NCBI RefSeq assembly: GCF_033723955.1
Contig: NZ_CP137555.1
Location: 558,001-622,000, forward strand
Direction: 5' to 3'
From: Microbulbifer pacificus
GTDB lineage: Bacteria > Pseudomonadota > Gammaproteobacteria > Pseudomonadales > Cellvibrionaceae
Length of the DNA: 64,000 nt
Shown: positions 26,713 through 35,488 of the stretch, one piece after another
Numbering within the stretch: position 1 is the stretch's first letter
Layout: each line of letters opens with the position of its first letter
Made by a program: the position numbers and the translations under genes
Notes under the pieces: model-generated
The model's database searches: none
The model's input: only the letters and a program-made list of their open reading frames with translations
What the model was told of the DNA's origin: nothing

Positions 26713-26794
26713 TAAAATTCCCCGATGCCAACCTGTGCACCTACAACCACCAAACCAGCAGCCACCGCACCAACAACCATCACACCAATCCAGT
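26713..26794 (+). promoter_or_regulatory. CA-rich leader with a TAAAAT -10 box and no Shine-Dalgarno
   Basis: TAAAAT (26713-26718) stands 7 bases before an ATG at 26725. That ATG opens a 34-codon frame with 9 Thr residues ending at 26829, which overlaps the start of the membrane protein gene. The stretch 26731-26794 is almost pure C and A and poor in G, so it should be unstructured. Whether the short frame is translated is unknown. Confidence 0.35.
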
Positions 26795-27325
26795 ATGCCC
26801 AGTTCACCAAATATCGCTCGCGCCATTGAATTCAGCGCGCCCTGGAGCCGCCAGCTGACCTTCATTACGCTGCTGACCAGCGTCATCCTGTTGGGTATCA
26901 GCACCATTCTCTGGCTGAAGGCACCGGAAAATCCACCGCTTATGTATCAGTTAAGCATATGGATGTGCCCGGGGGTTCTGCTGTTGTCTGCGCTGTTTGC
27001 GGTGCGCGGCTATCGTGTGCAGGGCCGCAATTTGTGGGTGCTGCGCCCGGGCTGGAAAACCCGCATTGTGCTGAATGGGCTGAAGTCCGTCAGTTTCGAA
27101 CCGGACGCCACCAAAGGCTCCATCCGCCTGTTCGGAAACGGTGGTTTTTTTGCGTTCAGCGGCCTGTTTCGCAATCAGAAACTGGGGCGTTACCGCGCCT
27201 TTGCCACGGATATGTCCCATACCGTGGTCATCCAGTTGCCAGCGCGAACTATTGTGGTCACCCCGGATAAACCGGAACAGTTCCAGGAAGCTTTGTCAGG
27301 GCTCACGGAAAGCAAGACTGGGTGA
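26795..27325 (+). CDS. Membrane protein with bacterial PH-like domain
   Basis: About 176 residues. Two adjacent transmembrane helices lie near residues 20-40 (LTFITLLTSVILLGISTILWL) and 50-70 (LSIWMCPGVLLLSALFAV). A C-terminal cytoplasmic beta-rich part (RNLWVLRPGWKTRIVLNGLKSVSF, then TVVIQLPARTIVVTPDKPEQFQEAL) resembles the bPH domain fold that often follows a pair of helices. Function unknown. The ATG at 26795 lacks a ribosome site; an in-frame GTG at 26735 would add a Pro/Gln-rich leader. It lies 115 bases after the hotdog gene and about 100 before a secreted-protein gene. Confidence 0.6.
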   Translation: MPSSPNIARAIEFSAPWSRQLTFITLLTSVILLGISTILWLKAPENPPLMYQLSIWMCPGVLLLSALFAVRGYRVQGRNLWVLRPGWKTRIVLNGLKSVSFEPDATKGSIRLFGNGGFFAFSGLFRNQKLGRYRAFATDMSHTVVIQLPARTIVVTPDKPEQFQEALSGLTESKTG

Positions 27326-27425
27326 ATCCCTAGGGGCCGTCACGTTATCGCCCTGCAGCGAGCCTCTGGACTACACTGAATTTTGGCAAATTAAATTCGC
27401 GCCATTTCATATTGGAGGAATTCCG

Positions 27426-28163
27426 ATGAAGTTTGTTGCGACGATCGGAATATTACTGCTATTGGGGCTCACTTCCGCAGTCTGCGCTGAAGAAGCGCGA
27501 ACCGAAATCCTCCAGTTCGCCAAAAGCGCCACGGGCACTTCCGTGACCGGCAGTATCTCCGGTTACGAAACGATGAATTACAAGGTGACTGCAAAAGCCG
27601 GGCAACAAATGGAGGTGGCGCTTGCCACCAGTCATACCGCCACGTATTTCAATGTGTTCGCACCGGGCACTGGCCCGGGGGATGCGGCGATATTTATCGG
27701 TTCAACCAGCGGTGACCGATTCGCTACCGAACTGCCGGCGAGTGGCACCTACACTATTCAGGTGTATATGATTCGCAGTGCCGCGCGCCGCAACGAATCT
27801 GCCGACTTCAAATTACGTGTCGATATCGACGGCAACCACAGCAGCCACCCCCGCTCCCGCGGCGGCGATCGCGGCCAGACCTGGGCCTACGATGCCAGAG
27901 GAATCCTGCCCTGCTCCGCCGGAGAGCCCAGCTTCCGCCGCGATTGTCCCTTCCAGGTCAAACGCAAGTCCGGAGGAGCGGAGATTCGCACCACCAAGCC
28001 ACTGCCAGAACAGGGGCAACGCGTACTCTACTTCGACAATGACCGCTTCAGCACCGACGACAACAGCCCCCTCAACTGGCAGCGCCAGGGCGACAATTGG
28101 TGGCTTGCTGCCGGGCAGCAGGAGTATTACCTGATTCCCGATGCGGTGATTTGGGGCGGTTGA
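27426..28163 (+). CDS. Secreted protein with a PPC-like beta domain, function unknown
   Basis: 245 residues. A signal peptide covers residues 1 to about 20 (hydrophobic LLLLGLTSAVCA). Residues about 30-134 form a beta-sandwich-like domain (GTSVTGSISGYETMNYKVTAKAGQQ, ending ESADFKLRVDID) that matches the C-terminal domain of the next gene's product. The C-terminal half (about 135-245) has Cys residues in ILPCSAGEP and RDCPFQVKRK and ends in short strands (YYLIPDAVIW). I do not recognise a catalytic motif. GGAGGA precedes the ATG. The hydrolase gene starts 48 bases downstream, so the two are likely co-transcribed. Confidence 0.75.
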   Translation: MKFVATIGILLLLGLTSAVCAEEARTEILQFAKSATGTSVTGSISGYETMNYKVTAKAGQQMEVALATSHTATYFNVFAPGTGPGDAAIFIGSTSGDRFATELPASGTYTIQVYMIRSAARRNESADFKLRVDIDGNHSSHPRSRGGDRGQTWAYDARGILPCSAGEPSFRRDCPFQVKRKSGGAEIRTTKPLPEQGQRVLYFDNDRFSTDDNSPLNWQRQGDNWWLAAGQQEYYLIPDAVIWGG

Positions 28164-28211
28164 TGTGATGAAATCATTGCATCAACCCAGCAACCGCTAG
28201 CGAGTGAACTT

Positions 28212-29447
28212 ATGCCCGAAAGACTTTTTCTGACAGCATCCCCATGCCCTGCTCATGCGCGCGTGGCACTGTTCACTGCGGTACTTTCCCTCTCTGGCCT
28301 CCCCCATCTTGCCGTTGCAGCGCCGCTACCCACTGAGCCTGAGACAACACCTGCAGAATCACAGGACTGCGTGATTCTGTTGCACGGCCTGGCCAAGTCC
28401 GACCGCTCAATGGAAAGGCTCGCGCAGGCGGTGGCCGAGGCTGGATTCCATACGGTGAATGTGGATTACCCGTCGACCGACCTTCCGATTGAAAAACTCG
28501 CCGGTCCCGCCATTGCCCCGGCACTGGACCGCTGTGCGCAATGGGCCGAAACAGAGACCACCGATGCCCCGCGGGTGCATTTCGTTACCCACTCTATGGG
28601 CGGCATTCTGGTGCGCCAGTATCTGAGCCGGGTAAAGCCCGAGAATCTAGGTCGTGTGGTTATGCTCGGCCCGCCCAATCAGGGCAGCGAGGTGGTGGAC
28701 ACGCTCGGGAGTTTCCCCGGCTTTCACTTTATGTTTGGTGATGCGGGAATGCAGCTGAGCACCGGCAAAATGAGTGTGCCGAATCAGTTGGGCGCGGCGA
28801 ATTTCGATGTGGGTATTATTGCGGGCACCAAAAGTATCAACCCGATTCTCTCCACCCTTCTGCCAAACGCGGACGACGGCAAAGTCTCCGTCGCGCGCAC
28901 GCGCCTCAAGGGCATGCACGATCACCTGGAAATGCCGGTCACGCATGTATTTATGATGAAAAACAACGACGTTATCGCGCAGGTCATTCACTATCTGCGC
29001 CACGGCCGTTTTCAGCGGGAACCGGAAGAAAGTGAAGACCTGAGTGTGCCGGCCTCGGTCACCCAGCAGGAAAAGATTCAGTTTCCGGATACCGCTACAG
29101 GCACAGGCGATGACGACAGCTCCGCGCCATCGGGAGAGCAACACCAGAGCACCAGTGTGCGCGCCACCATCAACGGCTACGAGGCCATCGAATACCTGAT
29201 CAATGCCAAAACCGGCCAGTCCCTGGCAGTGGGCCTGCGCAGTAACAATGCCCAGGCCGCCTACCGGATCACTGCACCGGCGGCGCCCCGTGCACTGCAT
29301 TCCGGGCACGGACAGCAGTCGAGCTATTCCTTCACGCTACCCCGCGACGGGACTTATCGTCTGATGATTTATCTTTTGGAAGGCGCCGCCAGTGCCGGGG
29401 AAAGTGCGGAGTTTTTGCTGGATATCCAGCTGCGCAATCCCGGCTGA
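28212..29447 (+). CDS. Secreted alpha/beta-hydrolase with C-terminal PPC-like domain
   Basis: 411 residues. An N-terminal signal peptide ends near residue 36 (AVAA). The hydrolase core has VILLHGLAKSDRSM (oxyanion loop), the nucleophile THSMGG (Ser128), an Asp in PNADDGKVSV (about 222) and a His in PVTHVFMM (about 245), so the triad looks complete, like PGAP1/EstA-type lipases. Residues about 310-411 (SVRATINGYEAIEYLINAKTGQSL, ending ESAEFLLDIQL) are homologous to the domain in the preceding protein. Substrate unknown; a lipase/esterase role is likely. No terminator is seen before convergent trpS. Confidence 0.8.
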   Translation: MPERLFLTASPCPAHARVALFTAVLSLSGLPHLAVAAPLPTEPETTPAESQDCVILLHGLAKSDRSMERLAQAVAEAGFHTVNVDYPSTDLPIEKLAGPAIAPALDRCAQWAETETTDAPRVHFVTHSMGGILVRQYLSRVKPENLGRVVMLGPPNQGSEVVDTLGSFPGFHFMFGDAGMQLSTGKMSVPNQLGAANFDVGIIAGTKSINPILSTLLPNADDGKVSVARTRLKGMHDHLEMPVTHVFMMKNNDVIAQVIHYLRHGRFQREPEESEDLSVPASVTQQEKIQFPDTATGTGDDDSSAPSGEQHQSTSVRATINGYEAIEYLINAKTGQSLAVGLRSNNAQAAYRITAPAAPRALHSGHGQQSSYSFTLPRDGTYRLMIYLLEGAASAGESAEFLLDIQLRNPG

Positions 29448-29493
29448 GTCCACCCAGCCAGGATTATTGAAGCGCAATAAATTACGGTGAGCT

Positions 29494-30501
29494 CTAGCCT
29501 ATCTTGCGGATGCCTACCGCTTCGCGGAGCTTCTCCAGGAACGGTCGGGAATATTCGCGGGCTTTGTGCGCACCTTTTTCCAGTTCCACTTCGATTTGCG
29601 CCGGGTTCGCCAGCAGCTCATTGTAGCGCTCGCGGGCTTCACCGATCTGGCCGTTGATCAGCTCGAACAACTGCTTCTTGGATTCACCCCAGGCGATGCC
29701 CTCTTCAAACGCCTTGCGCATTTCCGCGGTCTGCTCCGGCGTGGCAAATGCCTGCCATATCTGGAATACGGTAGAGGTATCCGGATCTTTCGGCTCACCG
29801 GGTTCGAGCAGGTTGGTCAAGATCTTGTTGATGTGCTTCTTCAGCTGTTTTTCCGGCAGGAACAGCGGAATGGTATTGCCGTAGCTCTTGCTCATCTTGC
29901 GGCCGTCCAGGCCCTGCAGCACCGATACATTTTCATCTACCACTGCTTCCGGCAGCACAAAGTGCTCACCGTAGTGATGGTTGAAACGGGCACCGATATC
30001 GCGCGCCATTTCGATATGCTGTATCTGGTCCTTGCCCACCGGTACCTTGTTGGCATTGAACATCAGGATGTCCGCCGCCATCAGGATCGGGTAGCTGTAC
30101 AGGCCCATGGTGATGCCGAAATCGGAGTCCTGGCCGTCGTCGCGGTTGCTGTCCACCGCGGCCTTGTAGGCGTGGGCGCGGTTCATCAGGCCCTTGGCGG
30201 TCTGGCAGGTGAGCAGCCAGGTCAGTTCCGGGATCTCGGTGATATCCGACTGGCGGTAAAACACCGCATTATCCGTGTTCAGTCCCAGCGCCAGCCAGGT
30301 GGCGGCAATCTCGAGGGTGGACTGGTGCACCAGCTTCGGGTCCTGGCATTTGATCAGCGCGTGGTAGTCCGCCAGGAAATAGAAGGACTGGTTGTTCTCA
30401 TCCTGACTGGCGGCAATGGCCGGGCGAATGGCGCCCACATAGTTGCCGAGGTGGGGAGTACCGGTGGTCGTGATGCCGGTGAGTACGCGCTGCTTGCTCA
30501 T
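29494..30501 (-). CDS. trpS: Tryptophanyl-tRNA synthetase
   Basis: 335 residues. Class I signatures are in place: HLGN in [14 protein letters not shown] (HIGH motif) and KMSKS in [13 protein letters not shown]. The Trp-binding region MADIL lies in [23 protein letters not shown]. It charges tRNA-Trp in the cytosol. It is the last gene of a long minus-strand run and ends 47 bases from the end of the convergent hydrolase gene. Confidence 0.97.
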   Translation of the reverse strand: MSKQRVLTGITTTGTPHLGNYVGAIRPAIAASQDENNQSFYFLADYHALIKCQDPKLVHQSTLEIAATWLALGLNTDNAVFYRQSDITEIPELTWLLTCQTAKGLMNRAHAYKAAVDSNRDDGQDSDFGITMGLYSYPILMAADILMFNANKVPVGKDQIQHIEMARDIGARFNHHYGEHFVLPEAVVDENVSVLQGLDGRKMSKSYGNTIPLFLPEKQLKKHINKILTNLLEPGEPKDPDTSTVFQIWQAFATPEQTAEMRKAFEEGIAWGESKKQLFELINGQIGEARERYNELLANPAQIEVELEKGAHKAREYSRPFLEKLREAVGIRKIG

Positions 30502-30589
30502 AAATCCTTGCTGTTCCGTTCTGCGATGAATGACTGCGTTTTACGATTCAGGGCCGCATGATACCCGTTTCACGCCGGTGGTTGTACGC

Positions 30590-31696
30590 TCAGTCCGCGC
30601 CACCCGCACACTGCTCCAGCAACTGCCGGTATGACATCGATAACGCTTCCCAGCTCATACCGGAGACATCCGGGACAGGCCGGGCCGCCCCCTGCTGAAT
30701 ATCCAGCGCACACCGCTGCATAAACGCAGCCAGATTCGCCGCACTCGACGCCACGTCCTCGGAATAGTGCCAGCCACCGGTACCGAACCACTCGGGGTAC
30801 GCGAGGTTGTCCGGCACCAGAGGTTCGCACCCGGCGGCCACCGCTTCCAGTACCGCAAGCCCCTGAAAATCGTGACGCGCCGTGGAAATCACGGCATGAC
30901 TTTGGCGGAGCAGCTGGCGATAGCCGGCGAGGCTCTCCTGATACCCCCAGGCCCCCAGCGCTCCTAACTTTTCCAGCAGCTGTCGAAGCTCGGCGAATTC
31001 CGCCGGTTGCCGGCGAAACTGCTGTCCGACCACATGCAGGGTGAAAGGAATCTGCGCAGCGCCGAAGCGACGTAGTGCCGCCAGAAGAATGTCGGGCCCC
31101 TTGTCGTACTCCCAGCGGTGGTTCCACACAAAGGTTGGGCGCCCAGACTTGTCGCACGGCGCCAGGTATGCCTCACTCTCAAGTGGCACCGGCAACACAC
31201 GGGACTTGCCCGCAATTTCTTCACAGATACCTTTGGGCACATGGTCCGGCAGTTTCTGTAACAGCGCCGCAGCGCCATCCAGCAGGGTCCTGCGGTTGTA
31301 TTCGGAATTGAACAGCAGCAGGTCGCCGCACAGTGCGGTGTAGATATTCAGAAGCTGCGGTTCCACACTCGCTACCGCATCCTTGCTGCGCGGATAGTCG
31401 AACTGGTTTTCGTGGAAATAGACGGCCGTGGGCACACCGGCAAGGGATGGCACCAGCCCGCGCAATGAGGCGAGATCCGTCATCGAGGTGGTGACAATCA
31501 GATCCCAGGGTTGCCTCAGCAGCGCCAGTGACTCGCCCCTGCCCCAGCTGAGGCTGTTGCCCCTAACCCGCCAGCTGAAGTAGCGCGGCGGCAGGCTCAA
31601 GGTAGTCCACTGCCAGTCGGGCACGGCGGCCACCAGACCGCGCCGCCAGCGCTTGTGGCTGTCGGCGTCGTAGGCGGAAAGCAGGAGCACGTTCAC
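30590..31696 (-). CDS. DUF3524 (QTMAN/GTDC1-like) glycosyltransferase
   Basis: 368 residues. The DUF3524 N-terminal signature is clear: LLLSAYDADSHKRWRRGL, then TAVYFHENQFDYP, then FNSEYNRRTLLDG, and FVWNHRWEYDKGP at the start of the GT4 half. In animals this family is the tRNA-queuosine alpha-mannosyltransferase; bacterial members are little studied. The GTG at 31696 gives the family start and an ATG is not available nearby. It lies between trpS (88 bases downstream) and a 3-hydroxyisobutyrate-dehydrogenase-like gene. The name reflects family, not tested activity. Confidence 0.75.
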   Translation of the reverse strand: MNVLLLSAYDADSHKRWRRGLVAAVPDWQWTTLSLPPRYFSWRVRGNSLSWGRGESLALLRQPWDLIVTTSMTDLASLRGLVPSLAGVPTAVYFHENQFDYPRSKDAVASVEPQLLNIYTALCGDLLLFNSEYNRRTLLDGAAALLQKLPDHVPKGICEEIAGKSRVLPVPLESEAYLAPCDKSGRPTFVWNHRWEYDKGPDILLAALRRFGAAQIPFTLHVVGQQFRRQPAEFAELRQLLEKLGALGAWGYQESLAGYRQLLRQSHAVISTARHDFQGLAVLEAVAAGCEPLVPDNLAYPEWFGTGGWHYSEDVASSAANLAAFMQRCALDIQQGAARPVPDVSGMSWEALSMSYRQLLEQCAGGAD

Positions 31697-31731
31697 CGAT
31701 GCATGCCCGAATGGTGGGTAGGAGCCAGTGG

Positions 31732-32616
31732 TTAGCTGAAATCGCGAATATTCGTCAGCCGCGCAAACAGGCTAGAGGTATCCCAGCGGCTGCCACCGAG
31801 GGCCTGTACCTCGCTGTAGAACTGGTCCACCAGCGCTGTGACCGGCAACAGTGCGCCATTGCGCTTGGCCTCATCGAGCACGATGCCGAGGTCCTTGCGC
31901 ATCCAGTCCACCGCGAAGCCGTGGTCGTATTTTCCCGCGAGCATGGTTTTGTAGCGATTTTCCATCTGCCAGCTCTGGGCCGCGCCCTTGGAGATCACCT
32001 CTACCACCTGCTCGGCGTCGAGCCCCGCAGCGCGGGCAAAATGCAGCCCTTCCGAGAGCCCCTGTACGATACCGGCGATACAGATCTGATTGACCATCTT
32101 GCACAGCTGGCCGCTGCCCACCGGACCCAAAAGATTCACCGCGCGGGCGTAGCAGTCGAGCAGTGGCTTGGCGCGCTGGTAGGCGTCGTTGTCGCCGCCG
32201 ACCATGATGGTGAGCGCGCCGTTCTCGGCACCCGCCTGGCCACCGGATACCGGCGCGTCCAGAAAGCCGATGCCCTTGGCCGCTGCCGCATCGGCGAGCT
32301 CTCGGGCCACATTGGCCGACGCGGTGGTGTGATCCACAAACAGACTGCCCTGGTCCATGCCGGCAAAGGCACCATCCGGACCTATGGTGACTTGGCGCAG
32401 ATCCTCGTCATTACCTACGCAGGCAAATACAAACTCCGCGCCGCGCGCCGCTTCCGCGGGAGTGGCAAAGGCGTCGCCCTGGTATTTTTCCAGCCATTCA
32501 CTGGCGCGGCTGGCGGTGCGGTTGTAAACCCGAACCTGATAACCCGCGCGGGAGAGATAGCCAGCCATGGGAAACCCCATAACCCCGAGTCCGATAAATG
32601 CGACCTTGGTTGTCAT
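31732..32616 (-). CDS. 3-hydroxyisobutyrate-dehydrogenase-family oxidoreductase
   Basis: 294 residues. The NAD(P)-binding start is VAFIGLGVMGFPMAGYLSRAG, followed by DAPVSGGQAGAENGALTIMVGG (the family's substrate loop) and the catalytic Lys in GQLCKMVNQICIAG. It belongs to the beta-hydroxyacid dehydrogenase group, which includes GarR/GlxR and HibD; the substrate cannot be fixed. GAGGT precedes the ATG. It lies between uppP and the DUF3524 gene on the same strand. Confidence 0.85.
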   Translation of the reverse strand: MTTKVAFIGLGVMGFPMAGYLSRAGYQVRVYNRTASRASEWLEKYQGDAFATPAEAARGAEFVFACVGNDEDLRQVTIGPDGAFAGMDQGSLFVDHTTASANVARELADAAAAKGIGFLDAPVSGGQAGAENGALTIMVGGDNDAYQRAKPLLDCYARAVNLLGPVGSGQLCKMVNQICIAGIVQGLSEGLHFARAAGLDAEQVVEVISKGAAQSWQMENRYKTMLAGKYDHGFAVDWMRKDLGIVLDEAKRNGALLPVTALVDQFYSEVQALGGSRWDTSSLFARLTNIRDFS

Positions 32617-32639
32617 AGAAATACCTCAATGTGTGCGGG

Positions 32640-33440
32640 TCATTGCGTGAGTATCAGCCAGATCAATGCACCGCCCAACAACAGGCGATATATGGCAAAC
32701 GGGGCCATGCCGGTACGACTGATAAATTGCATAAAGTAATGGATACAGAGATAGGCGCTGATACCGGAAAGGACCACACCGAGAAAAATACTGTCCCAAG
32801 GCACCGATTCGGTATCCAGCAGTTCGAAGGTCAGCAGCAGTGCGCTGAGCGCAATCACGGGAATGGACATCAGAAAGGAAAAACGTGCGGCCGCCTCGCG
32901 TTTCATCCCCAGCATCAGACCCGCGGTCATAGTGATCCCCGAGCGCGAGGTACCGGGAATCAGTGCCACAGCCTGCGCGACACCAATCATCAGTGCCTTT
33001 TTCCAGTCCAGTTTGCCAATATCGTCCCTGCGTTTACCGTACACATCTGACCACCACAGCAGCAAACCAAACACGATGGTGGTGGTAGCAATAACGGCTG
33101 AAGAGCGCAAATGGGTTTCGATAAAATCCTTGAAGACGAGACCGGCCAGTCCAGCGGGAATGGTCGCCAGCACGATCAGCCATGCCAGACGGCCCTCGTC
33201 GGTAAACTGCCCGGTTTTGAACCCGCCCAACCCATCACAGATTAACTGCCAGACTTCCTTGCGAAAATACAGCAATACTGCCATTAGAGAGCCGAAGTGT
33301 ACGGCCACATCGAATGCCAGGCCCTGATCGGGCCACCCCAGCACCTGATTGGGAAGAATCAGGTGTGCCGAACTGGAGATAGGCAGGAATTCGGTTACGC
33401 CCTGAATTAGGGCCAGGATGACGGTATGAATGTGATCCAT
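32640..33440 (-). CDS. uppP: Undecaprenyl-diphosphatase UppP/BacA
   Basis: 266 residues with several membrane helices. Signature one is [11 protein letters not shown] and signature two is [14 protein letters not shown], both part of the active site facing the periplasm. The enzyme recycles undecaprenyl diphosphate to the monophosphate carrier needed for cell-wall and O-antigen synthesis, and it gives bacitracin resistance. I chose the ATG at 33440 because the family starts near [13 protein letters not shown]; a GTG 11 codons earlier is not supported. Confidence 0.95.
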   Translation of the reverse strand: MDHIHTVILALIQGVTEFLPISSSAHLILPNQVLGWPDQGLAFDVAVHFGSLMAVLLYFRKEVWQLICDGLGGFKTGQFTDEGRLAWLIVLATIPAGLAGLVFKDFIETHLRSSAVIATTTIVFGLLLWWSDVYGKRRDDIGKLDWKKALMIGVAQAVALIPGTSRSGITMTAGLMLGMKREAAARFSFLMSIPVIALSALLLTFELLDTESVPWDSIFLGVVLSGISAYLCIHYFMQFISRTGMAPFAIYRLLLGGALIWLILTQ

Positions 33441-33526
33441 AATTTTTCTACTACTTATAGGTCCGCGATCCACGGACGCCCTGTTATCGGTGGACTATTT
33501 TTTATCGAAGATTCTCGGTGGCAGGA

Positions 33527-34252
33527 TTAACGCTGCCGGATGCGCTCGCGTTTTTTCCAGGTCACCTCATTGCGCAGATAGGCGGGCTCCAGGTCCTCGG
33601 GGCTGACCTGAATTCCCTGCTGCCAAAGTTGCGCCGCCAGCACCGCGATATCCTGCGCATGAATGGCCGACTCGAGCGAAACCTCCAAAGGGTTCAACGC
33701 CGCCAGTTCCGGATATTCCCAACCGGGTCCGGCACCGTAGAAAGAACGCTCAGCAGTAACGCTATCGGCATGATGATAACCGGCGGCAGCAAGTGCAGAA
33801 ACAACCTGCTCCGGGGCGGACACGGCATCGGCGAGCAGCGCATTGGTAATGTCGCCCGATGGATAGAGCCCCCAGTAAACCTCCTGCATTCGCGCATCCA
33901 GTGCGGCGAGTACCGGAGCTTCGCCCCACTCCGGATGTGAGCGCCGCGCACCAAGCGCAAGCGCGGCCAGACTGGAAACCGGCACAACCGGCCTATTCGC
34001 TGAGAACGCGAGCCCCTGGACACAACTGATGGCAATACGCAGGCCGGTGAAGGACCCAGGCCCCTGACTCACGGCCAGTGCATCCACCTGCCCCAGGCTG
34101 CTCTGCCCTTCCGCCAGTACCGCCTCCACCATGGGCAACAAACGGCGGGTGTGGTCCCGCTCGGCCCGGAAGAACTGCTCCGAGACCTGCCCATCGGTGT
34201 AGAGGGCGACAGAACAGGCACCGGAAGTGGTATCAATGGCCAGGATTTTCAA
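33527..34252 (-). CDS. tsaB: tRNA N6-threonylcarbamoyladenosine biosynthesis protein TsaB
   Basis: 241 residues. The ASKHA-fold start MKILAIDTTSGACSVAL and the SQGPGSFTGLRIAI segment identify TsaB. It scaffolds the TsaB-TsaD-TsaE complex that makes t6A at position 37 of ANN-decoding tRNAs. The codon at 34252 is TTG, which fits the family start; no ATG is near. It follows the AlgP-like gene and precedes uppP on the same strand. Confidence 0.93.
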   Translation of the reverse strand: MKILAIDTTSGACSVALYTDGQVSEQFFRAERDHTRRLLPMVEAVLAEGQSSLGQVDALAVSQGPGSFTGLRIAISCVQGLAFSANRPVVPVSSLAALALGARRSHPEWGEAPVLAALDARMQEVYWGLYPSGDITNALLADAVSAPEQVVSALAAAGYHHADSVTAERSFYGAGPGWEYPELAALNPLEVSLESAIHAQDIAVLAAQLWQQGIQVSPEDLEPAYLRNEVTWKKRERIRQR

Positions 34253-34411
34253 GAAAAGCGCCCCGTACTGGTATCAAACAGACAAATCTGGCCCCGGGGA
34301 TGGGCGCCAGTAATTTTGGGGACGAATTGTGGCATGACCAGCGACAAACGCAAACCGGGCCAGGAGAAGCCCAATTCTATCGCGTGAGGAGCTGAGAGGG
34401 GTGGACTGGGG

Positions 34412-34444
34412 CAAACAGCAAAACCCCGGCACAGGGCCGGGGTT
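34412..34444 (-). terminator. Rho-independent terminator after the AlgP-like gene
   Basis: A 9-bp stem (34422-34430 with 34436-34444; AACCCCGGC/GCCGGGGTT) begins 18 bases past the stop and is followed on the minus strand by TTTTGCTGTTT. Confidence 0.8.
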
Positions 34445-34462
34445 GACGGATCGGGAATGGGA

Positions 34463-35263
34463 TCAGGCCGTCTTTGGCGGGCGACCGCGGCGACCAGCCG
34501 CCTTCTTGACCGCAGCCTTCTTGGCTGGGCGCCCGCGACTGGCGGACTTCTTCGGAGCCGCTTTCACCGATTTGGCGGCTGCTTTTTTGGCAGCTGGCTT
34601 CTTGGCCGGGGCCTTTTTCACCGCCGTTTTTTTGGCTGCGGATTTTCTCACCGCCTTTTTCTTGGTTGCGGCCTTGGCCGCCTTTTTGGCTTCCGCTTTG
34701 GCCTTGACCGCCGCCTTTTTCTCCAACACTTTGGCTTTCGCCGCCGCTTTCTTCGCTGTCGACTTCACTTTGGCGGTGGCTTTCTTCTCCGCCGTCTTTA
34801 CTTTTTTGGCATCGACCTTGGCCCGCGCCTTTTTCCAGCGGCTGGCAAAAGCTTTCACCGCCTTCTCAAGTTCTTTATCCGCCTTTGCGGAGAGCTTGTC
34901 GGCCATGTCTGCGACTTTTTTCTTGACCGACTCTTCAGCCTGGCGCACGGCATCCATGGCACTGGCCTTTGCCAGCCCCAGCTTGGCCTCTGCGAGTTTT
35001 GCCCGCTGCTCTCTCAACTTGGCATTGGCCGCGGTCAGCGACTGCTTGGCGGCAGCGGAATTACTTTTTTGCGCACGCGCACGGGCTTTACCCACCCGAT
35101 CCAACTGACTATCCAGCGCCTTGGCTGCGGCATCTACCGCCTTTTGGGCCTTGGTAACTATTGGAGTGGTGGTTGCCGATGAAGTGGTCACCTTGGCCTT
35201 GGCAGCCGGCTTTGCTTTCGCAACGCGCTTTGCTTTGGCAGCTTTCTTTGCGACTCGTGCCAT
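34463..35263 (-). CDS. algP: Histone H1-like Lys/Ala-rich protein (AlgP-like)
   Basis: 266 residues, very rich in Lys and Ala. The middle (about residues 60-150) is a heptad-like charged helix (QKSNSAAAKQSLTAANAKLRE, then MADKLSAKADKELEKAVKAF). The C-terminal third is degenerate KKAAAKK/KKAPAKK repeats ending with two AT-hook-like cores, SRGRPAKK and GRRGRPPK. It resembles Pseudomonas AlgP/AlgR3, an H1-like DNA-binding protein linked to alginate gene control. It probably coats DNA in the nucleoid. The repeat tract is a likely site of length change. It has its own terminator and an AT-rich upstream region. Confidence 0.8.
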   Translation of the reverse strand: MARVAKKAAKAKRVAKAKPAAKAKVTTSSATTTPIVTKAQKAVDAAAKALDSQLDRVGKARARAQKSNSAAAKQSLTAANAKLREQRAKLAEAKLGLAKASAMDAVRQAEESVKKKVADMADKLSAKADKELEKAVKAFASRWKKARAKVDAKKVKTAEKKATAKVKSTAKKAAAKAKVLEKKAAVKAKAEAKKAAKAATKKKAVRKSAAKKTAVKKAPAKKPAAKKAAAKSVKAAPKKSASRGRPAKKAAVKKAAGRRGRPPKTA

Positions 35264-35488
35264 CCCTTGTCTCCTCTTCCTCTGTAAAAGAAGTCACTCT
35301 GAACACAGATATGTACCGGCCAGCCACAAAAAAATGACACGGCTGTATCAAAGTTAATAAAAAAAGGGGCGTTTGCAAGAAATAAAGTTAAAAAACAACC
35401 AAAAACATTAAGAAATTTTCAGTTTTTTATTCCCCAGTGACGTTCCGCGGGTAAATTTCACAGGGTAAAAGATAAAAACCCCAAAATA
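35264..35488. other. AT-rich intergenic region upstream of the AlgP-like gene
   Basis: 225 bases, with long A and T runs at about 35340-35440 that contrast with the GC-rich surroundings. It should hold the promoter of the AlgP-like gene, perhaps with an UP element, but I could not place a convincing -35/-10 pair. No gene is seen. Confidence 0.5.
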
